Assembly: GCF_905475345.1 (NCBI RefSeq)
Contig: NC_066590.1
Span: 434,001-498,000, forward strand
Origin: Vespula vulgaris
Lineage: Eukaryota; Arthropoda; Insecta; Hymenoptera; Vespidae
Reading direction: 5' to 3'
DNA length: 64,000 nt
Shown here: positions 12,180-23,470 of the stretch, one piece after another
Layout: each line of letters opens with the position of its first letter
How positions within the stretch are numbered: the stretch's first letter is position 1
Notes under the pieces: generated by a model
Databases searched by the model: none
What the model was told of the DNA's origin: nothing
What the model saw: only the letters and a program-made list of their open reading frames with translations
Position numbers and translations under genes: made by a program

Positions 12180-13847
12180 TTAACTGAAATTATATTCTTT
12201 TATAAGATTTCCAGCTATAACCAATTTTTGTATTTCGGAAGTTCCTTCGTATATTTCTGTAATACGCGCATCTCTATAATGTCGTTCTGCTGGCATATCG
12301 GTGACATAACCCATACCACCCAATATTTGTATACACTGATGTGCACAGAAAGTAGCAGCTTCGGATGCTGATAGTTTTGCCATAGCAGCTTCCTGTATAT
12401 AATAATATCTTGCTGTTTTATAGTTTTTTTTATATAACTAACATAACTTTATCATTTATGGAAAGAAATGATATACCTTTGTATAAGATTTACCAATATC
12501 TTTAAGATATGCAGCTCTCCATGTTAATAATCTGGAGCTTTCCAATTTTAAAGCCATATCTGCCAATTTTTGTTGAATGGTTTGTAATTTCGCTATGGGA
12601 TTTCCAAATGCTTCTCGTTTTGCTGCATATTCTATAGCACAATCGAGAGATGCTTGGGCTATTCCAAGAGCTTGACAAGCAATACCTATTCTTCCAGAAT
12701 CTAAAAAGTATCTGTTAATTCATTGGATCATCTAGCATTGGATATACTAAAATGCGGATATACCGACCTAATGTCATCATTGCAATTTTAAAACCCATTC
12801 CTGGTTCTCCTAAAATATTTTCTTCTGGTATCTTGCAATCTTCAAATATCAAAGAACAAGTACTGCTACCTCTTATACCTAACTTATTTTCTTTTTTACC
12901 TAGAGATAAACCATTTATGGGTTTATCCACTATAAAGCTACTTATTCCTTTATGTTTTTTTGATTTATCTGTGGTAGCAAATAAAATAACTGCTTCTGCT
13001 TCATATCCATTTGTTATCCAAGATTTAGTTCCATTGATCACATATTTATTTCCATTTTTTACTGCAGTGGTAGAAGCAGCACCTGCATCTGATCCATTAC
13101 CAGGTTCACTCAGAGCGAAGCAACCAACTTTTTGCCCATCTAAAAATGTTCTAATATATTTTTCTTTTTGTTCCGGAGTACCAAACTTTTCTATAGGTCC
13201 CAGATACAATGAATTATGTACACTCATTATTACTCCTGTACTAGCACAGCCTCTAGATATTTCTTCCATTGCAATCGCATATGCCAAATAATCTAAACCA
13301 GTTCCACCTAAATTTTCAGGAATTGCGATGCTCATGAGACCAAGCTCGCCCATTTTTTTAATTTGTTCTTTTGGATAAATATGTCCTTTATCTAATTTGT
13401 CTGCAATGGGTTTCAGTTCACCTTCTGCAAAGTCTCTAGATTGGAATATCAACAATGTATAAATATTCTTTCAAGCTCGTTTAAATAAAATATCTTTAAT
13501 CAGCTTACGCATTAACTCGATGGAAATTTATAAGTATCCTCAGTAGCATGCAATTTTATAAAAAATATATTATTGTATAATTATTTATCACGAGAAATTG
13601 TTATTTTCGTAAACGTTAAATAATAATAAGAAAAATTATAACCTGCAAGTTTTGTATAGCATCTGATGTGTTTCAGATAAGGAAGAAATTGAGGCGATGC
13701 TTCGAGCAGTCGAGTAATACGTTTGAAAGACATTGCGGAATTTTCCTAAAGAGATAAGACGATAGTAAAAATCTATGTGATTTGATTGTCAGATTATTTG
13801 TGTCATAAATATTATAAAAGCTCACCAATTAACCTCAAATTTTGCAT
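12180..13847 (-). CDS. ACADS: Short-chain specific acyl-CoA dehydrogenase, mitochondrial (ACADS; Drosophila Arc42-like)
   Basis: This FAD enzyme carries out the first dehydrogenation of short-chain (C4) acyl-CoA in mitochondrial beta-oxidation and passes electrons to ETF. The minus-strand exons are 13826-13847, 13643-13745, 12768-13435, 12477-12700 and 12180-12392. They join in phase to 409 aa (human 412). A short basic leader starting MQNLRLIGKF precedes the conserved SLSETHQMLYKTCRDFAE and would act as transit peptide. The core signatures are FALSEPGNGSDAGA, SWITNG, LGIRGSSTCSLIFEDC, GMGYVTDMPAERHYRDARI and IYEGTSEIQ. The Glu of YEGT, about residue 388, corresponds to the catalytic base of SCAD/MCAD. 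The 67-nt intron 12701-12767 has an unusual GTCGGT donor. The first exon (7 codons) is chosen because it gives an ATG in phase; it is the least certain part. Confidence 0.93.
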
Positions 13848-15042
13848 TACGTAGTATTTGTTAATACAACTTTAATAAAACAGTTTTGCACAATTATAAC
13901 AATTAGTAAGATTTGTAAAAATAATACAAGTTTATGACAACGAATACATTTACATAGAAATAATAGGAACAATATAAATGCAATAGAACGTGGTTAATTA
14001 TTTGAAAATATTGCTTTCATTGGCACAAATGAGGTGTACGATATGGTTATTTAAAATTAAATTAGAATAAGATGACTATATAAGAACACTCGCGTGCTTC
14101 GTTTAACTTAATTTATTCGTCTTTACTTTCTTACGCGTGCACAAGTTGAAAGTCCAACTCACCGAATAATCATTGTTAGTGAGTTGATTTTTGTTTCTTT
14201 TTTTTTTTTTGTTTTCACACGGCATAATATTCAGTTTATGATTCATGCTTTAACTAACTATAAATAAGTTTAACATATGTGTAGTCATTCAATTAGTTGT
14301 CATTGAAATATGACATTGACGTTGACTTAAATAAACGGAATAAATATATTTCAAGTAGCGTACTACATAGATATTTCCAAGAAATTAATTTTCATCTAAT
14401 ATATTTTTTATTATGTAATTCGAATGTCTATTAAAAAAAAATATACTCGTATTATCATTTCAATAACTATAAAGAAAGTATCGTGTGTGTGTGTGTGTGT
14501 AATATGTATGATGTATGTATGCATGCATGTATGTATATAAAAGTATGTGTATGCGTTGAACAAAAAATCGAATTTGGCGCGATCTTATACGATAGATAGA
14601 TCGATGCGAGTCGAATAAAAAAGAAATATAATCAAAATAAAAGGAAATCAATTACTTTGATATGATATAAAATCTATTATTTGTGTTTACATTTAGAACG
14701 AGAGAAAAGTTGAGTGTTCTAGGACTGCGTATAAAATAGAAGAACAAAAATAGATTATTCGGGTCAACGCCTCGCCTGAGATCATTTTCGTCAGTGAGTT
14801 TCCTTTCTATGTTAGTCTCGTAGGATCGTGACACGATGATTGTTGACAGCCCCCTTTAGGAAGGAGCTTGTTGGATCTTGTGTGAAAAAAGTGCGCTGTC
14901 AGTGACTTTGTTCTTTTAGTAAACGAAATTTCCAGATCGTTCTGCGATAGAAACCGTCTAAAGGAGGAACTTCAAAGTTTGTTTCGGTTTCGTCGAACGA
15001 TTCCGATCGTCTATCATAGGAAGATATCGCGAGAGAGAAAAA
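13848..15042. other. Divergent promoter region between ACADS and MCRIP
   Basis: AT-rich spacer with a GT run and ATGT repeats at about 14480-14535 and a probable MCRIP initiator at 14899-14904. The part after about 14850 becomes more GC-rich and contains the MCRIP 5' UTR. The open frames at 14460-14834 (minus strand) are not recognisable. Confidence 0.6.
14899..14904 (+). promoter_or_regulatory. Candidate insect initiator (TCAGTG) for MCRIP
   Basis: TCAGTG with +1 A at 14901 would give a 142-nt 5' UTR before the ATG at 15043. It is a close match to the arthropod Inr consensus, in a locally GC-richer promoter-like stretch. Confidence 0.4.
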
Positions 15043-16064
15043 ATGAGGTGAGTAAACTTCCCAAAAGCCACTGGCTTCTTGTTCGAACTTCTTTTACACG
15101 CCGCTTTTTCTCTTCTCTCCTCTTCTCTCCTTCATTTCGCTAAGCGTTCCCTTCTTGGAGATCACGCTTGGCAAGACATTATTTTGTAGTTGTTTTGGGC
15201 GACGTGCCAATCCAATTTAATAACATACGCGTGAAAATGCCCGGTCTTGTGGCGATTGTGCGATATTGTGCTGCTGAAGACGAGGGAGAGGCGGGAAGAG
15301 ATAAAGGCGGTACGTTAGCTGTCACATAGGGCCGCCATATTTTTTTGAATGACGTTTCATGTTTATCGTTGATTCTTTCTGCGGTAGACACAGGTGTTTT
15401 CTTTCTACGTTTATTTTTCCATCGATATTCAATAAATTCAACTAAAATGACAGACGATAATATTTTTTGTACAAGATCATACGATGTACATATTCGTAAC
15501 ATAAAAGAGATACGATTACTTGATGTAATACAATCAGCAGTGGGTAATTGATGATTTGATCATAAACATTTTTTTTTTTAGCGGAAGATCACAAATAACA
15601 GCAATGAATGGAAAAAGGCCATCTTCGATGCCTATGAAGCATCAGACTGAAACTTTGGCTCAACACTTCGACCTAATCAAATACATATGTGACTGTATGT
15701 ATATAAGATAATCGATTAGTTTTTTTCTTTCTTTCTTCGGTTTCTCATTGAAACAAACAAAATAATTGTTTTTTTCTGTTTGTAGCTTGGAATTCCGTAT
15801 CAAGAGAATTAGACATGTGTTATAATCAGCCTCACTTGAATTCTTCGAATTACAGGAATGGTACTTCCGTTACATATTACCAAGAGTGCGAGCCGAATCC
15901 TCAACTCAAAGGTAAATAATTTTTGTCTCTTTTTCTAAAGAACAATCGTACTTAATGCAAGATCTGATCTTTACTTTTTTCTTATAGATTTTGAGCCATT
16001 CGATCTTGAAGCTTGGTGGGGACAACGCGTAGTTCAAAGTATTACCAGAAATGCGAGTTCCTAG
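15043..16064 (+). CDS. MCRIP/FAM195 family protein (MAPK-regulated corepressor-interacting protein)
   Basis: In vertebrates MCRIP1/2 bind the corepressor CtBP and the RNA helicase DDX6, linking ERK signalling to transcription and stress granules. The coding exons are 15043-15047 (ATG plus two bases), 15582-15694, 15786-15911 and 15988-16064. They join in phase to 106 aa, comparable to MCRIP1 (97 aa). Family marks visible are NGKRPSS near residue 11, the helix ICDSWNSVSRELD, the YYQECEPNPQLKDFEPFDLE block (compare the vertebrate Y-E-x-x-P-N-P-x-L-K-x-F-x-P-x-D-L pattern), and a divergent C-terminus after WWGQR. PFDLE stands where a CtBP-type PxDLS motif would be expected, so CtBP binding is uncertain. 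The 534-nt first intron separates a 5-nt coding piece from the rest. Confidence 0.85.
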
Positions 16065-16624
16065 TGCCAGGCTGAACTTGTTGGCTATAATCGAACGTTT
16101 TCAAACAGACATAAAAAGCAGAAGAGATAATCTCAAAGTTGTAAAAATAACTTTTGTCTTCTCTAGGAACAATGCATCGTATAAAAGAAAGAAGTGATGA
16201 TGGTACACAAATATACACTCACAAACACACACGAACATATACACGAACACACAAGTATCCGATTGAGCGACTTGTGAACCTTTTGATAATGAGAATGGTG
16301 GTAGGTAAATATTATGGAAAAACAAAGAGGAAGGGAGAATAGCATTATTTTATGCACATGCTACGAAACGACATTCCTCTCACCTTTGATCGTATTTTAA
16401 TACAATGTTTTCTTTTACTTCGTCAGTTTAAGGAACGCACGTATTATATAAAATTGAAATTTTTACCTTTTCCTAGTTCTAGCGTACGTTATCTTTGTAA
16501 GATTCAAGAGACGTAGTAATTAGGAAGACGTTGATGCATGATGAATAATTTATTTTATTTCTCAAAGATGTAAGTATAGGCACTAGTTTATTCTGAAATT
16601 AAATTTTCTCTATTATTTAACGTG

Positions 16625-16663
<39 letters not shown>

Positions 16664-17385
16664 ATGTATATATATATAACACGCATTCAAATAAATATGT
16701 ATATAAATAACAAATAATTCCGCGCGTTTTTTACATCTTTAAAGTAAGATTCATGTGGATAGAAAACTAACTTAATGCACAAAGCATTTAACAGATAATA
16801 TAAACACGAGTGACAAAAGCACGCGGATAGATAGTCTTCAACGTATACTTCTAAGAATTTACACACCACACAACACACACACGCGCGCGCGCGTACACAG
16901 ATATATATAATATATATACAGACACATGGATTTTTACACTAGTTGCATTTTACATTATTAAGGATTTTGCTCTTCTCGGCACTCACGGAAAAGAAAATAT
17001 TTATGTTAAAACAAAAATAGGAAAAAAATTTTCTAAACGTATTCTAGAATGATTATTATTAATATAAAAGAAAAGAAATGCTATATGCGATTAAAATAGT
17101 AGACGTAACTTGCAGAACTATTTCTGCGTAATTTTACGTATGTACACACACGTACACACGTGCATGCATGCATACATACGTATATGTATGCATGATGTGT
17201 ATATGTTCATAATATGTACATCTATGCGTGTATAGTAATTGTATAAGATTAATCGGATAGCGTTTTTAATGACAAAACAAAAAAGATTAGTAACCTTCTA
17301 CAATGTGAGAGTTTCGTTAATTGCCCAATCACCTATTTATGTTCTTATTGTAACAAACTTTTGAACAATATGTACGATATTTTAT
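16065..17385. other. Convergent 3' region between MCRIP and the coiled-coil gene
   Basis: Non-coding. It contains the MCRIP 3' UTR (AATAAA near 16691), a TA microsatellite at 16626-16660, CA/CG alternating runs near 16864-16895, and ACGT/ATGC-rich palindromic sequence near 17150-17195. Frames here are short and repeat-driven. Confidence 0.6.
16626..16660. repeat. (TA)n microsatellite
   Basis: Seventeen TA units in the presumed MCRIP 3' UTR. A shorter TA run follows after TTGATG, at about 16665-16678. Confidence 0.9.
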
Positions 17386-20300
17386 TTAGCCTCCAGCCAA
17401 ACGTTCGATGCACTCAAAAAATTCATCGTTCCTCAAACATTTGTAATTTTTCCCAATCATAGATCGTGCATGATGTAACGTGTTAGACTTTAAACGAGCT
17501 ACGGTCTGTTCCAAACTAGATAAATTCCTTTCAATGGCACGTTTTTCGCTATTTAACATCTGCTTGATCGATGAAGCTTTTCGTGAGAACAATGATACTG
17601 ACTTTATGAAAAAATTATTATCGCGCTTTCGAATACCTACCGTATAGCCAACATTTAATCGTAGAAAATTGCGTATTTCAGTGATCGAAGTTTGCGTATA
17701 ATTATCACGTTTTCGAGTTAACACCGTCTGAGTGGCACAGTTAATGCCGGTACGGTTGATTTTAATGGACGTCCAAAGATTTTTCAAGAATATTACTACT
17801 TTATCCGGGGGACTTTCCTGATATTTTTCTTCGCAATCCACAATTTCCAATTTTAAGTGCGCCGCCTTTGTACTGGCCTCGGGCGAATGTTTGATTTTCA
17901 TTTGTCGATTGTTTGAGAATCCGATCACATATTCGTCATAAAAAATCCCGTTTTTATGCGATTCGATGCAGAGCAATTTTTCATCAACGTCGTTGGACAC
18001 GATTTGCTTACTATCGCGATTATATCCCGTTGAAAAGCATTTTTCTTTAGATTCTGTCCTGTCGTTTATAAACGTTTGATCCTCTCCAAAATCATTTTTG
18101 AAGGATGTGTCATTTACAACATTTTCTACGTCGTCGTTTCCTTTCGAGTTCGTTTCGTGCTGCATCCACGTTTGATCTCGATTCTTTTTTACGTTAGCGT
18201 TGTTATCGTTGGCTTTTAAATCCCTATAATTATGCGACTCTTCGATTTTGTTTTCTCTCTCATTGATACTTTCCTTTAAATCTTTCTCTCTCGAAGCTTG
18301 ATTCTCCGATCGAAATTGCGCCTACGAATACGATCACAAAAGCATTTGTAATATTTTATAGAGAAATGTATCGACTTTTTACCCTTCGCTTAAGACTCTT
18401 CACAATTTCTCGCAGTACCAAATTTTGAGACCTTAGTTTGTTCGTTTCGCTATCGCACTCTTTGTCATCGGCTTTCCAAGTAAACTGTCTCAATTTCTTT
18501 ATAGTTTCCGCAAAGTGTAGTCCGACTTTGGTCAAATTTTCCACGGCTGCGGGAGGAAGCTGAAAGGTACTTTCAAGAACTTGTAAAATCACGGATCGAA
18601 CTCACCCTCCGCGGTAAGACGACACAAGGTTTTAACGTCGAGATCGAAGTGCTCCAAAGTTTCCAACAGATTCGCTAATTCGCGCGCTCTCGCTTCAAAG
18701 GATTCCTTTCGCGTCGCGTTTTCCTTCGTTTCCTCTTCAAGACGACGTATCTAAAAGAAGTTTGCTCGATTATACTAAAAAGCGATCTGGATAATTAACG
18801 ACGTTTATGCGAAAGGCGATGGAATTTAGATGCAAATGCATGTGTATCTATCGACGTAGTATATCGGAGAATGCATCGTCATCGGAAATTAAGTGGAAAT
18901 TACTTTTTCCGGTTTCCGTTCGATGGGACTCGCGGTTCTAACGATCCGATCGGAGAGTTCGTTATATTAGATTTCGCAAATTAGATTTCGTATCGAGAGC
19001 GTTTGGGTCGCCTAGATGGAAGACGGAAGACCTCGAGGATTTCTCTATCGAGCAGGCAGCAAAGTAGTGCACATGGCAAAAAAGTAGAGTAAGAAGAAAG
19101 TACTTTGATCGTACAATTCATCGCATACGGTTCACTATTGAAATCGAAATTGCATTCTCGATCTTTGAAAAGGAGTGTCGTATGGACTTTGGATCCATAC
19201 CACGAAGGGATTTGGGAGCTATATTTACTTGGCGCTATCAAATATCTATTTCTTCTTCTTTGGCTGGCTAGCAATTTGGCAGATTCAAAGATGTACCTTT
19301 TCTTTAGCTTCGTTGTAAAAACCGGATAATTCCTCGAGCTGTTTTTCTCTCTGTTCGTTTCGTATGCTTCTCGAAACGCTTTCCCGCTTCTTTTCAAGAG
19401 ATTCCTCCACGACTTTGGCCTCGCTTCTGTAACGACAATGATGCGCTTGGAGATCGGTGATATTAAAAACAAATTCCTAGTTTTTAGCTCGGACGTTTTT
19501 TACGGACGATGGATTAGTTATCAGATATAGATTTTCGAGTATTCGATCGAGCGATCGATCTAGAACGATAGCGCGAGTATTCGTGCGCGGGATAACGAGA
19601 CAGAGCCGTTTACAATTATATCAGTTCTCTCTCCCTCTTCCCCTTTCCTCTTTCGCGAGCGAGCGCTAACGTAGCGATGTCTCGTATTGTAGCATAAATT
19701 ATTGCAGGCGTAATCGCGCGGACAAACGATCGCTCTCTGCTCGGCTTAATCCTTCGTGTACTATGTTGGAATGCGAAATGTCATTTCTCTCTATCTCTCT
19801 TTAGACGAGTCGACAAACTAAGACCATCAACCGTAAACGCATATATTCTATGTACGAGCACGTCTATTCGAATTTGCATCAACTCGCTTTCGATCGAACG
19901 GGTTCGTCGATGTATCCTCGTCCTTAACGCGGCTGTTGATCTATAGCTTTTTCATTTTCTCTCTGTCCCCTTTTACGATAACGGAAGAACGCATTATCAA
20001 ACTCAACGGCGAGCTCGAGTAATTCGATCTAACGGATACAGCTCGAATTTCTTCTTCGAAAATTTTTTTGCCCTTATCTTCCCGTGTCCCTTACGCGTCG
20101 CGATTTATCTGACCGTCCCAACGAAATTTATCATCCAAACGTGTATTCTATGCTCCGCTGTGTCTATGTGTGCACATTGCTTTCTGGCTGGTGTCAAGCT
20201 AGATACGTACGACGATAAATACATCGCGTCTCAGGTTATGACGCACGCATAAAGATCCCGTGTGTTTTACGTGCTTAAACGCGACTCTTCGCGCTTGCCA

Positions 20301-21132
20301 CTGTCCAGATGGATCTCATATATTGTACATTAATCGACGAATATTCTAAAAACTTTTGAAGCTTCCTTCGATAATAATATCAACGATGACAATAATGAAA
20401 GGACCGAGATTGTAAGCGCGTTTTGCAAAAGTATCCCTTAGGAATTTCATTTATTTGACCGATTTAACCTGCTACCGAAACTTTATTAAGTACGTAGTTT
20501 ATCTCTGAACGGACTTCGAGCACGTTTCGAATGGAATTTATTTTACACGGAAACGCGAGCACATAGAGACGCTTTTTCACCAGAGTTTGTTTCTCTTTGT
20601 TTTATACCACGAACGATTTCGTTTGTTGGAACGGTTCTACCGCGACCCTCGATTCACGATTGATTTCGGCTGGAAGAAGATTATGACGTGGCCTCGGGGA
20701 AAAAATCGAGGAGAAAGAAGAAAAAAGAGAAACGAATGAAAGAAAAAAGAGCAAAAAAGAAAAAAAAAGGAGAAATGGAGGAAGAAAAATGGAAATTGCC
20801 CTTTGGACAAACAAAGCTCGGAACGGGTTGAAAGATATTACCCGTTGTTGAATTTTTCAAACCGATATTCAATATTATACCGCGAATCGCACGTGCCGAT
20901 CGAATATACCAGCAATTGAATTTCTCACGGATTCCTTTTACTATAGAAATTCGAGATACTATCCGCTCGTACGAACAACCAACTAACCAGCTGGAGGATG
21001 AGGAAGGATAAGGGAATGCATGCTCGATCCAGCTCGACTAATCAAGATTAATGGGAATCGAGATGGATCGACGTACTTCCGCCGATTCGTCCGTTGCTTT
21101 TCTCTGCGATTCCGTCGTCCTATGTATGTATA

Positions 21133-21163
<31 letters not shown>

Positions 21164-22029
21164 CGTACGTACGTACGTACGTACGTACGTATGTATATAT
21201 GTATGTAGCTACAAACGTTATACGACTTGTTAATTAATCAATCTAGTCTGTTTCCGTTTCCGCGAATTACCTCGGTCAAAAATGGTGTCCGAATTTTATC
21301 GGGCGCAATTATCTCTCGAGCGATCTCTCGATCTCTCTTCGTCAAATGCGCTAAATCTCCATTTAAAATAATATGCGAACAAACGGTACGTACAACCGAT
21401 CCAATGATTTCTTTTACCTCATCCGCTCTGCTTTTTTCCGTCCACGCATTGCCGTGTTTTTCCAAAGATCCCTCTCGTTCTCCGTCTCTTTCAACCTTAT
21501 TCTCATTTCCGTGACGTCTCGCAAGCATTCCTCGGCGAATCTTTGAATCTCTGAGGATTAATCGACGATTTCTTTTTTTCTTATCCTTCGATGCATGTTT
21601 CGTCGGTATATATCGCGCTATATACGTACGAGGGCTCGGATATCGAGCAAAAAATAATATAGTACGTGTTTGTGTTAGTATACTTGTTCGAACCGTGAAT
21701 GATGAAAAAACAGATCGATTTGATTGCACGATCACGTCCAATTTCGTAATCCATGCGAATTGGCTATTATTTCGGACGGTACACGATCGAAATTACTTCC
21801 GATTGCTTCTCGAAGCAACGGAGGTTAACGCTCATTAAATTATTATTTAACTCGAAGGTTATATCCTACCTTGGTTTTCGAGAGTCAGACGGTCGAATCG
21901 TGTTTCTCGATGCTTCTGCGATCGTAGTTTCATCACGAAAGCTTGCTGTAGTTGAACGAACTTTGCATTTACCTCTTCGAGCTTCTTACGCAATTGTAGC
22001 GTTTCCTGTCGTTCCTCCAAGCGATACAT
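17386..22029 (-). CDS. Coiled-coil protein of unknown function
   Basis: I do not recognise the family. Six minus-strand exons join in consistent phase: 21870-22029 (from an ATG), 21418-21550, 19297-19426, 18606-18750, 18383-18579 and 17386-18321. They give about 566 aa. The first four exons are almost entirely charged helix with heptad-like spacing (for example RKKLEEVNAKFVQLQQAF, CLRDVTEMRIRLKETENE and VVEESLEKKRE). A less charged segment, QLPPAAVENLTKVGLHFAE, follows, then another helix ending SLKRR. The large last exon (311 codons) has a Lys/Asn/Asp/Glu-rich low-complexity first half and a compact C-terminus with CATQTVLTRKRDNYTQTS and a final helix ending ERLAGG. This architecture is common in centrosomal, ciliary or kinetochore proteins, but that is a guess. 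The start is uncertain: the frame stays open upstream until TAA at 22057-22059. Confidence 0.75.
19427..21417 (-). other. Large intron of the coiled-coil gene
   Basis: A 1.99-kb interval between exons 21418-21550 and 19297-19426, which join in phase (AG|A giving Arg). I see no further exon needed. It contains a plus-strand A/G-rich tract at about 20698-20790 and the tetranucleotide repeat at 21135-21207. The other introns of this gene are about 30-550 nt. Confidence 0.6.
21135..21207. repeat. Compound (GTAT)n/(GTAC)n tetranucleotide repeat
   Basis: Tandem GTAT units change in the middle to tandem GTAC/ACGT units and back to GTAT. The ACGT part is self-complementary. It lies in the large intron of the coiled-coil gene. 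Confidence 0.95.
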
Positions 22030-23420
22030 TTCTAAATACAACTTTTCGATTAGACCTTACGTTATCCGCTGTTTTTCATCGAAAAAAAGAAAATATTGAC
22101 TTCGCAGTCGTTCATTCTCCGTCGAGGAATCGACGTGTAATAACATCGTTTCACAGGAAAATCATTCTCCTCCTTTGCCTCGTAAACAAACATGACGTAA
22201 CCTTCGAACAGAACTTTCCGATTCGCTCGACGCCACAGATGTATGCGAATACTCCTAACATCCGTGTCTCTCTTCTTTTTCTTTTCTGACAAGCAGTTTT
22301 CGTTGGAAGTTAACCGCGAAAGAATTAATCGATCAAGAATAAATCGAATCTTTTCTGTTACATGTTCCGATCTATCGTTAAACTTTAATGCTTTTTAATC
22401 TTAAGTATTAGATAAGTACGCGCTCGAATTTCTCGTTAAACGAACGTCCTCTCGAAACTTTTTCTTTTTGTCTTTTCTTTTTGTTTTACTCTTACGATAT
22501 AATTTTCCGTTTTACTAAAGTGACATAGCATTGAAGCTATCGTTGCACGTCGCATGGCAATAATTCCGTGAAAAAAACAATTTGGTCGCTTGACACACGG
22601 AAATGATAATAACTTTGTTAGTTCCATCGAACGTCATACGAATATCGCGTTACATAACGCTTTTTGTTAGAGCATTAGAGCAGCCAAAGGGTTAAATATC
22701 TTTGAGCTTGTACAGAGAATGTGGATACCTAGGTGTCGCGTGTAAAAAAGAGGTAAAAATAAAATGGTAGGAAAGAGAGATAGGAAAGGATCTTTTCTGT
22801 TTCGCGTTAATGATCCCACCATTCTCATTTTTCACGATGAAAGCGAAATACGAACAGGATAACTCTGCAGGGACATCGCGCTGTGCGTTGGACATCCTGG
22901 ATGTTATAGCCATGTCTTGTATCTCGGAAACAACAATGTCAGACAAAAATAAACGAGTACGAGAATCCGCTTCTTGTCGCGTCTACTTCATGTCACGACA
23001 TTTCCAACGGTTTTCGCGAAAAGAGAAAAAGAGAAAGATTGAAAGCCATTGGTAGATTCGCTTCGATCTATCTCTAATCACCAGAAGAGTGATCACCAAG
23101 ACTCGCTTTCGGTATGGATGCGCTCGATAAAACACAAAATTGCTTTTATGCCGTTACTACCGGCGTTGTTAATCGTTTCTATTTTTATGTTTCGACGGAA
23201 ATCCCCAAAGATTTATCTTTTATCCCCGAGTTTCTTTATTAATGCGCTAAACCGTGCTCATTGTTCGCGATTCGGTTGATCTTTCGTCGCGAAAACGATG
23301 GGAAACGAACGAAGAACTCGATTAAAAGTTTCAAGACTGATTTCAAGAACGAAATATGCTTGCATAAAGTTTCGAGGGTGTGGACTATCTTGAAAAAACT
23401 TTTGGTCATTGGTGGACCGA

Positions 23421-23470
23421 GAAAGAAGAAGAAGAAGAAGAAGAAGAAGAAGAAGAAGAAGAAGAAGAAG
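23421..23470. repeat. (GAA)n trinucleotide repeat
   Basis: About 16 AAG/GAA units. They read as poly-Lys or poly-Glu in plus-strand frames, but flanking sequence gives no coding support. Long GAA tracts can form triplex DNA. Confidence 0.95.

Noticed and set aside
12752..13291. 179-codon plus-strand frame
   Set aside because: It is antisense to the main ACADS exon and has no independent support.
13441..13560. Possible extra ACADS exon (GATACTTATAAA to AATGC before GTAAGC)
   Set aside because: Its length and phase do not fit, and the expected SETHQMLYKTC segment is found in exon 13643-13745 instead.
18981..19472. 163-codon minus-strand open frame
   Set aside because: It is a shadow frame of the exon 19297-19426, whose correct frame gives a coiled coil and fits splice phases.
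20602..20872. Phe/Ser/Leu-rich minus-strand frames that look membrane-like
   Set aside because: They mirror a plus-strand A/G-rich tract within an intron, and no splice or homology support exists.
21238..21741. 167-codon minus-strand open frame
   Set aside because: It overlaps the real coiled-coil exon 21418-21550 in a different frame. Only the other frame joins in phase with both neighbouring exons.
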